A program made the position numbers and the translations under genes. The notes under the pieces are model-generated. The model saw only the letters and a program-made list of their open reading frames with translations. It had not been told where the DNA came from and did not search any database. From Oligoflexus sp. (lineage in GTDB: Bacteria; Bdellovibrionota_B; Oligoflexia; Oligoflexales; Oligoflexaceae), in contig NZ_DASTAT010000099.1 of the NCBI RefSeq assembly GCF_035712445.1, forward strand, positions 18,395 through 82,394: a stretch of 64,000 nt of DNA. Reading direction: 5' to 3'. Of this stretch, positions 59,040 to 64,000 are shown one piece after another (position 1 is the first letter of the stretch; each line of letters opens with the position of its first letter).

Positions 59040-60989
59040 ATGAGAAATATCAGCCAGGTTGCCCTGCTTACAGCATTGATTCTTCAGAACTTAGTGAATT
59101 TTTCATGCGCGAAAAAAGATTCGGATAACCAGCCTGTTAATGCCTCTGAAGATCCGCCTGCTCCTTCCGCAGATGGAGATAATCAGCTTGTTGATAGAAC
59201 CAGGTTCTGGACTCTGCCGCAAAACGGAAAAACCTACTCGTCTCTAGCTGGAAGATATGTCCAAAATGTAAGTTCGGATGGTTCACGATTATTTGCAGCC
59301 ACGTATGGAGGCTTGTCCATTTCGAGCGATGCAGGTGAGACCTGGGAATCGAAAACGACCTCGAATGGTCTTTCCGGCAATGATGCTCGCGATGTCTATG
59401 CTGAAGGACAGAAAATTATTGTGGCCACGAATGCAGGTTTGTCCATCTCAGACGATGGGGGGAAGACCTGGAGAACCAAAACTCTGGCCCCCGCGACCGA
59501 ATGGTCTGACGTCCATGACCTCTTCCGCTCTGGATCACGAATTTATGCTGCTTTTTTTGGTGGATATGCATTTTCGGATGATCTAGGCGAGAACTGGACA
59601 ACAAAGGCTATCCCAAACAGTAGATCGGTCTATAGGATTTTTGTCAGCGGAGACAGCATTTATGCGGCATCGGCGAATGGTCTCCATATGTCCCACGATG
59701 GAGGCCAGAATTGGATCAGAAAGACCGATGCCGATGGGCTCGCTCATTATGAAGTCCAAAGTGTTTATGCTGATGATTCCATGATCTTGGCTGGGACGTT
59801 TGCAGGACTTTCCATTTCGAAGGATAAAGGTCAAACCTGGCAAAGCCTGCAACCAGGAGGCGATCCAGCGTCCATTGCCGCGAACAGAATTCAGGATGTG
59901 ATTGTTCACAACAGCAGGATCTATGTCTCAACGTACGCCGGCCTCTATATTTCTCAGGATGGCGGCAAAACATGGGTTAATCGCAATGTTGGAGATGGGC
60001 TGGGAGGAGCACTCCTGGAATCACTCCACTTCACCGGAAACAGGATCTATGTCGCAACGAATAACGGTCTATCGTTTTCTGAGGACGATGCGGTCAGCTT
60101 TAAAAATACGACCACAGCAAATCTTCTTGGCAGTTTGGGGGTCAACGATGTGTATTCCGTAGGCACGACAGTCTACGCCGCCACCGATAATGGATTCTCC
60201 ATTTCTGAAGATTCAGGAGCCACCTGGCGAACAACGCATGCATTCCTGGGCGGAATAGGCAGCGATACTGTGCTTGACCTGGCAGTGGAAGGAAAAAATG
60301 TCTATGCAGCAACAATGGGCGGTTTGTCGATTTCGCGTATGAGCGGAAGGTTTATGACCAATAAGTCAGTGACTGATGGGCTTTTGGACGAGCACGTCTT
60401 CAAAGTTTCCAGCCATAAGCAGCTTATCGTGGCCATGCACCAGGCTGGTGTTTCTATTTCCAAAGACGCTGGGGAAACGTGGCTCAAAAAGCCTATGAAT
60501 GAAGGGGAAGATGGGAATTCACTCAACGACGTCCGGGTCACTGAAACCATGATTTTTCTAGCCCGCGACAAGGGGCTGTCCCTTTCAAACGATCAGGGCA
60601 GCAGCTGGGTCGTGAAATCATCCGCTGATTATTTTGAAGGACTTGGAGTGACCGACGTGACCACAAGCGGTGATTCCATTTATATAGCGACCAGTGAGAA
60701 GATTTATCGCTCAACCGATCGCGGAGAGACCTGGACTGCGATAGCACTGCCCGATGATGCAAAGCGAGGACGAATTTGGCAGATTTTTCACTCAGGCTCG
60801 ACTCTGCATGTGTCCTGTGTCAATGGACTTTTTTATACGTCAGATGAAGGGAAGACATGGACGCATAAAACAGTTGCTGACGGTCTTGGTTCCAATTGGA
60901 TCCGAAGCGTTCACGTGTCAGGAGACGTCACATACGTCGCGACCAGCGGAGGCCTATCCGTTTTGCAACCAGCGATTCGCGTGAAGTAG
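59040..60989 (+). CDS. Asp-box (BNR) repeat propeller lipoprotein
   Basis: A 649-residue lipoprotein; signal ending in N-F-S-C (Cys about residue 22). Nearly all the rest is 13 or 14 repeats of about 42 residues with the consensus G-L-S-I-S-x-D-x-G-x-T-W, the Asp-box (BNR) motif of sialidase-type and photosystem-assembly (Ycf48) propellers. The number of repeats suggests two seven-bladed propellers in tandem. No sialidase catalytic residues (R-I-P, Glu/Tyr) are evident, so binding rather than hydrolysis is likely. AAGGATAAG lies about ten bases before the ATG. Base composition is more A+T-rich than most of the window. Confidence 0.83.
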   Translation: MRNISQVALLTALILQNLVNFSCAKKDSDNQPVNASEDPPAPSADGDNQLVDRTRFWTLPQNGKTYSSLAGRYVQNVSSDGSRLFAATYGGLSISSDAGETWESKTTSNGLSGNDARDVYAEGQKIIVATNAGLSISDDGGKTWRTKTLAPATEWSDVHDLFRSGSRIYAAFFGGYAFSDDLGENWTTKAIPNSRSVYRIFVSGDSIYAASANGLHMSHDGGQNWIRKTDADGLAHYEVQSVYADDSMILAGTFAGLSISKDKGQTWQSLQPGGDPASIAANRIQDVIVHNSRIYVSTYAGLYISQDGGKTWVNRNVGDGLGGALLESLHFTGNRIYVATNNGLSFSEDDAVSFKNTTTANLLGSLGVNDVYSVGTTVYAATDNGFSISEDSGATWRTTHAFLGGIGSDTVLDLAVEGKNVYAATMGGLSISRMSGRFMTNKSVTDGLLDEHVFKVSSHKQLIVAMHQAGVSISKDAGETWLKKPMNEGEDGNSLNDVRVTETMIFLARDKGLSLSNDQGSSWVVKSSADYFEGLGVTDVTTSGDSIYIATSEKIYRSTDRGETWTAIALPDDAKRGRIWQIFHSGSTLHVSCVNGLFYTSDEGKTWTHKTVADGLGSNWIRSVHVSGDVTYVATSGGLSVLQPAIRVK

Positions 60990-61350
60990 TTGAAGGACAC
61001 TGAGCTTGGGAGGTTCGTGATGCTGCCGAAGCTAAGGCCAGAGAAGTAACGGAAAAGCTCAGAGGCATGAAGCTTGGCAAGGGCTGCTGAAACTTTGCAG
61101 ACCGGCATAATGGAGACCTTCAGCTACTTCCATTCCCCAAGAGCAAGGGGGCATGACAGTGTGCAGCAAGACCGACGCAACCTAAATCAGAGCTGAGAAC
61201 GATATTTAAAAAGACATGCAGTTTACGTTATTTTGATAAATATTACAGACTGTTACGGAACGCAAATCCTTTGTTCCTGTCGTTGACAAAACGTCTGATT
61301 CGGGCTACGAGAGGGGGTGGCTGAATTCATCGAAAAGGAATAGAGTCATT
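60990..61350 (+). other. 361-base region with possible gene remnant and promoter
   Basis: A 28-codon frame at 61004-61090 without a start codon reads like part of a charged coiled coil (E-V-R-D-A-A-E-A-K-A-R-E-V). It may be the remains of a lost gene. The second half is A+T-rich and ends with a promoter for the next gene. Confidence 0.35.
61283..61311 (+). promoter_or_regulatory. sigma-70-like promoter of the truncated exported protein gene
   Basis: Perfect -35 TTGACA at 61283-61288, a 17-base spacer and a weak -10 TACGAG at 61306-61311, 40 bases before the ATG. Confidence 0.45.
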
Positions 61351-62919
61351 ATGAAATTTCAGGGACTTACCTGTCTAACTCTTTTGGCGTGCCTGGCTTC
61401 CAAGGCTGACGCCCATATGATCTACTACAGCGATTGCGACGATAGTGCAGAAGCTGAAGCACAGGCTAAGTCAGACCCTAATTTCAAGAGTGATTTTGAC
61501 TTCAGTGCCATTGGCGGTTCTGGTATTTCCGGCACTACAAACGTTATAAAGTCGACCTCAGATGAGCCAGAAAAATGCTACTCAGATAGCCCCGAAGCTC
61601 AAGGGTTGCGAGCGAAAACCCCGAACGCTCCTGAATCCGATCGTGTCGCAGCCATTGCATTTTGTAAGGCTGGTGGCTATCAAGACCCAACAAGTTGTGC
61701 GTCCGATATTATCTCTAAAGGCTTGGTAAATGAAGCCAAAGGTTGTCTCGATAGCCTGAGTGAGATTCAAAGCAACCTGCAAAATATTGGACCGATATCT
61801 CACTCTCTGGGGTCTACACCTGGAGGTGGCGGAGTTTGGCACACAGACTATCGCAAATCTGCTGATGATGGTGAGCACCGTCACGACTGGACTAAAGAAG
61901 CTCGTGAGGGTGCAGGGAATACTTGGGCCGCTATGCAAATAGAAAACGCCAAGAGGTTTAGAGAATCCAACTCCAGGACCACTTCCAATTCTACAACTAC
62001 TGGAGGTTCAGTAGGCGTCAACGGCAAGGTTGGTGTAAGCGCGGGTGTTGCAAGTGTGGAAATTGGTGGGGACGCAGGCGTTCAGGGTAGCACTGATAAA
62101 GGTTCCTCGGTTGAAAAGGGGCCTTTGACTCAAAAGGAAATCGACGAGCTGAAGGCCAAGTTTTATCCGATAGGGTACGCCAACCCGCAACTTGTGAACG
62201 CAAATCCTGATGTTATTTGCTTCACACATGAAAAAAACTGCACTTCCGCAGCACCATATACGATTACAAACACCAGCTATCAAGGTCCTGCACCTCAAGA
62301 CAAAAAAGCTCAAGACAGCACGCCGAGTAAAAAACAAGATGGCACAGGTGGTAAGAGGACTTCTGACAACGACCCGACGCCAAATCCTTCCTCAAAGGAT
62401 ACTTCCCCAGCTCCGTCCGACTCTATGAAAACCACCGACCACGGAACTTGGGCAGGTGAACCATCCCCAAGTCGTCCAGGGGAAATGTGGGCTAACTTTT
62501 CCCAGGATACTCTAGATGCTGACCCAATGAAGACTTGTATATTTCAAGGATTGGCAGATAAAGCTGAGGAGAAGAGCAATAAACATTTTTCCGAAGGCGA
62601 TGATCCACGGTCGGATGCTGAAAAGAAGCGCGATGCAGAGGCTGGATTGAAGAAAGGTTTTTGCGACGAGCAATATTACGGTAAAAAGTTCTGTGTTGAT
62701 TGGCGTAAGCGGAAAGAGCTTATAGATCACAATATCCAAATCGACGAAAACGCTTCCCAGGATAAGCTGGACAGGACCCAACAGCCAGGATTTCTACATA
62801 TCGACCCAGAGGCTGGTTCAGCTGCTTCAGGTCCAATAAAGCTCCCTTCCTTTCGCGGTGGAAGAACGGGTCTTCTCGATTCGTGGTGGGTCATTTCCAA
62901 AAATAAAATAGGGACATAG
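61351..62919 (+). CDS. exported protein of unknown function, 3' end probably cut by an insertion sequence
   Basis: A frame of 522 residues with a signal peptide (about 1-22) that resembles the one at 57597 (M-K-F-Q-G-L-T-C-L-T-L-L). The mature part is hydrophilic and low in complexity: several cysteines, a Gly/Ser/Thr-rich middle (about 210-255), a Lys/Asp/Pro/Ser-rich segment (about 310-380), and a charged C-terminal part with C-I-F, F-C-D and F-C-V cysteines. No family is recognised. The last dozen codons, from about 62888, appear to belong to the terminal repeat of an ISL3-type element. The natural C-terminus is therefore probably lost, and the stop at 62917 lies in IS DNA. Base composition is A+T-rich, a sign of acquired DNA. 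Confidence 0.6.
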   Translation: MKFQGLTCLTLLACLASKADAHMIYYSDCDDSAEAEAQAKSDPNFKSDFDFSAIGGSGISGTTNVIKSTSDEPEKCYSDSPEAQGLRAKTPNAPESDRVAAIAFCKAGGYQDPTSCASDIISKGLVNEAKGCLDSLSEIQSNLQNIGPISHSLGSTPGGGGVWHTDYRKSADDGEHRHDWTKEAREGAGNTWAAMQIENAKRFRESNSRTTSNSTTTGGSVGVNGKVGVSAGVASVEIGGDAGVQGSTDKGSSVEKGPLTQKEIDELKAKFYPIGYANPQLVNANPDVICFTHEKNCTSAAPYTITNTSYQGPAPQDKKAQDSTPSKKQDGTGGKRTSDNDPTPNPSSKDTSPAPSDSMKTTDHGTWAGEPSPSRPGEMWANFSQDTLDADPMKTCIFQGLADKAEEKSNKHFSEGDDPRSDAEKKRDAEAGLKKGFCDEQYYGKKFCVDWRKRKELIDHNIQIDENASQDKLDRTQQPGFLHIDPEAGSAASGPIKLPSFRGGRTGLLDSWWVISKNKIGT

Positions 62920-64000
62920 GCAAACCTGCCGTAGATTTTGGTTCGCCAGAATCAAAAAGCCAGGAGGGCGCCTATGTCTATGGAAAGACTAGCACGACTC
63001 GTTCTTCTTCCTGAATTGGAACTTGTGAAATCGGTAAAACTCAGCAATCGGACCCTGGGTCTTTTCTGTAAGAAAACTTCGACGCATGAGGTCTGTCCGA
63101 AATGCGCTCACCCTTCCCACTCTGTCTACGACCATCGGCTGGTCCGCATTAAGGATGAACCTCTTCGCAACAAGCTTGTTGTTCTTCTCATCGACAAACG
63201 TCGATTTTACTGCAGCCAATGTAAAAAGCCTTTCACTGAGCCTGTTTCAGGAATCGGCAAAGGCCGGCGCACGACCGAGCGTCTTCGGTCAGCAATATGC
63301 TGGGCGGCGGAGAACTTTCATGATCTTTCGCGGGTTCAAAGACATTATGATTGCTCTTCAGACACTGTTTATCGAGCCACATATGAGCGCCTCGAACTTC
63401 GCCGCAGAAAGCGGCTCTATCCGCTTCCTCCTGTCATCGGCATTGATGAGCATTCCCTTCGGAAGCCCAAAGGGAAGGCAACGGTATATTCGACCATCAT
63501 AGTCGATCACACGCATCGGCGAGTTTACGATCTATTGGAAGGCCGCTCCCGGAGCGAAATTGAAGAACCGCTGAAGCAGCTGCCCGGCCGCTCCAATGTT
63601 CGCGTTGTCACGATGGATCTTTCTCCGGTCTATCGCGCGCTAAGCAGAGAGTATTTTCCAAACGCGAGTATTGTGGCTGACAGATTTCATGTTCAAAGAC
63701 TTTTCACAAAACTGGTCAATCGTTTTCGCAAACGCATTACCGGTGACAAGCGCAGTCATCCCATGCGCAAGCTTCTTCTGCGCAATGCTGAGGATCTTGA
63801 GAGTCATGAACGCCGGATTGTGATTCAGTGGTTGAACTTCCATCCTGATCTTCGTGAAGTATATGAATACAAGGAAGCCATTCGACGCTTCTACAAAATC
63901 AGAGGCTATCACAGAGCACGATCTGCGCTGGGAAGACTGCTGCTCAGAATGGGGCGATCCTCAATTTCAGAAGCGAAAAAGCTGCGAACCACACTGATGA
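62888..64000 (+). mobile_element. ISL3-family insertion sequence, left part
   Basis: The left end is placed at GGGTCATTTCCAAAAAT (62888), which resembles the GG-T-T-T-T-C-C type ends of ISL3 elements. The transposase begins 86 bases further on. The right end and any 8-base target duplication are beyond the window. Confidence 0.65.
62974..64000 (+). CDS. ISL3-family transposase, N-terminal part
   Basis: 342 codons of an uninterrupted frame that runs off the right edge. Residues 1-90 hold a zinc-ribbon-like region with C-P-K-C and C-S-Q-C pairs. A helix-turn-helix stretch follows, then the DDE-type catalytic core: D of I-G-I-D-E-H-S, D of T-M-D-L-S-P-V-Y, and the A-D-R-F-H-V block typical of ISL3 (DDE_Tnp_ISL3). 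The final Glu is outside the window. AGGAGGG precedes the ATG at 62974. The frame is intact as far as seen, so the element may be active. Confidence 0.93.
   Translation, partial: MSMERLARLVLLPELELVKSVKLSNRTLGLFCKKTSTHEVCPKCAHPSHSVYDHRLVRIKDEPLRNKLVVLLIDKRRFYCSQCKKPFTEPVSGIGKGRRTTERLRSAICWAAENFHDLSRVQRHYDCSSDTVYRATYERLELRRRKRLYPLPPVIGIDEHSLRKPKGKATVYSTIIVDHTHRRVYDLLEGRSRSEIEEPLKQLPGRSNVRVVTMDLSPVYRALSREYFPNASIVADRFHVQRLFTKLVNRFRKRITGDKRSHPMRKLLLRNAEDLESHERRIVIQWLNFHPDLREVYEYKEAIRRFYKIRGYHRARSALGRLLLRMGRSSISEAKKLRTTLM

Noticed and set aside
1-64000. tRNA, rRNA and CRISPR arrays
   Set aside because: No cloverleaf-like sequence, no rRNA segment and no regularly spaced repeat-spacer pattern was seen by eye. 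The only tandem repeat found is the linker repeat at 16233-16304.

Overview
The window looks like chromosomal DNA from a Gram-negative, envelope-rich, predatory or saprophytic type of bacterium. The best guess is a member of the Bdellovibrionota, Oligoflexia-like. This rests on the general gene style: very many Sec and lipoprotein signal peptides, delta-60 repeat and Asp-box propeller lipoproteins, secreted hydrolases, CheA-like sensor proteins and a TonB-dependent receptor. No rRNA or other marker gene is present, so the assignment is inference. Base composition appears to be in the middle fifties percent G+C over most of the window and visibly more A+T-rich from about 58.8 kb to 62.9 kb. Most starts have a clear GGAG/GAGG-type ribosome binding site, and several are GTG or TTG.

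Layout. 1-7.2 kb (minus strand): a copper/silver efflux operon. The order is TolC-like channel, CusB-like adaptor, CusA-like RND pump, PepSY membrane protein, DUF305 protein, and a P1B-type ATPase that runs off the left edge. A near-perfect inverted repeat lies just upstream of it. 7.4-24.2 kb: a secreted GH6 cellulase-like lipoprotein, a membrane adenylate cyclase, a fibrinogen-domain lipoprotein, a hybrid histidine kinase, a class I aldolase linked to a GH26-like mannanase, a two-haem cytochrome lipoprotein, an M66-like metalloprotease, a tyrosine-rich secreted protein, a trypsin-like protease and an aldo/keto reductase. 24.4-34.2 kb: two CheA-like proteins (PAS, HPt, ATPase). The second sits in a tight same-strand cluster with a Tsx-like outer-membrane barrel and two paralogous small periplasmic binding proteins. 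Between the two are a PLP decarboxylase and a delta-60 lipoprotein that diverge from a Fur-like box.

34.6-57.5 kb: two paralogous metzincin lipoproteins about 20 kb apart, a beta-oxidation pair (MaoC-like hydratase and FadJ-like enzyme), a cysteine-rich exported protein, two lipase-like enzymes (one an SGNH plus alpha/beta-hydrolase fusion), an Old Yellow Enzyme, a PA14 lipoprotein, a TonB-dependent receptor, a glyoxalase-fold protein next to an unusual cytochrome P450, a SelW-like protein, a propeller lipoprotein, a secreted agmatine/peptidylarginine deiminase, GalM, a GST and a LysE exporter. 57.6-64 kb: an accessory-looking region with three exported proteins of unknown role. The last one appears to be cut at its 3' end by an ISL3-family insertion sequence whose transposase runs off the right edge.

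Taken together, the genes describe a cell that exports many degradative enzymes (cellulose, mannan, protein and lipid), takes up the products through barrels, a TonB receptor and binding proteins, senses the surroundings with several multidomain kinases and a cyclase, and defends itself against copper. The most system-like unlabelled unit is the binding-protein/barrel/CheA-like kinase cluster at 29.7-34.2 kb.
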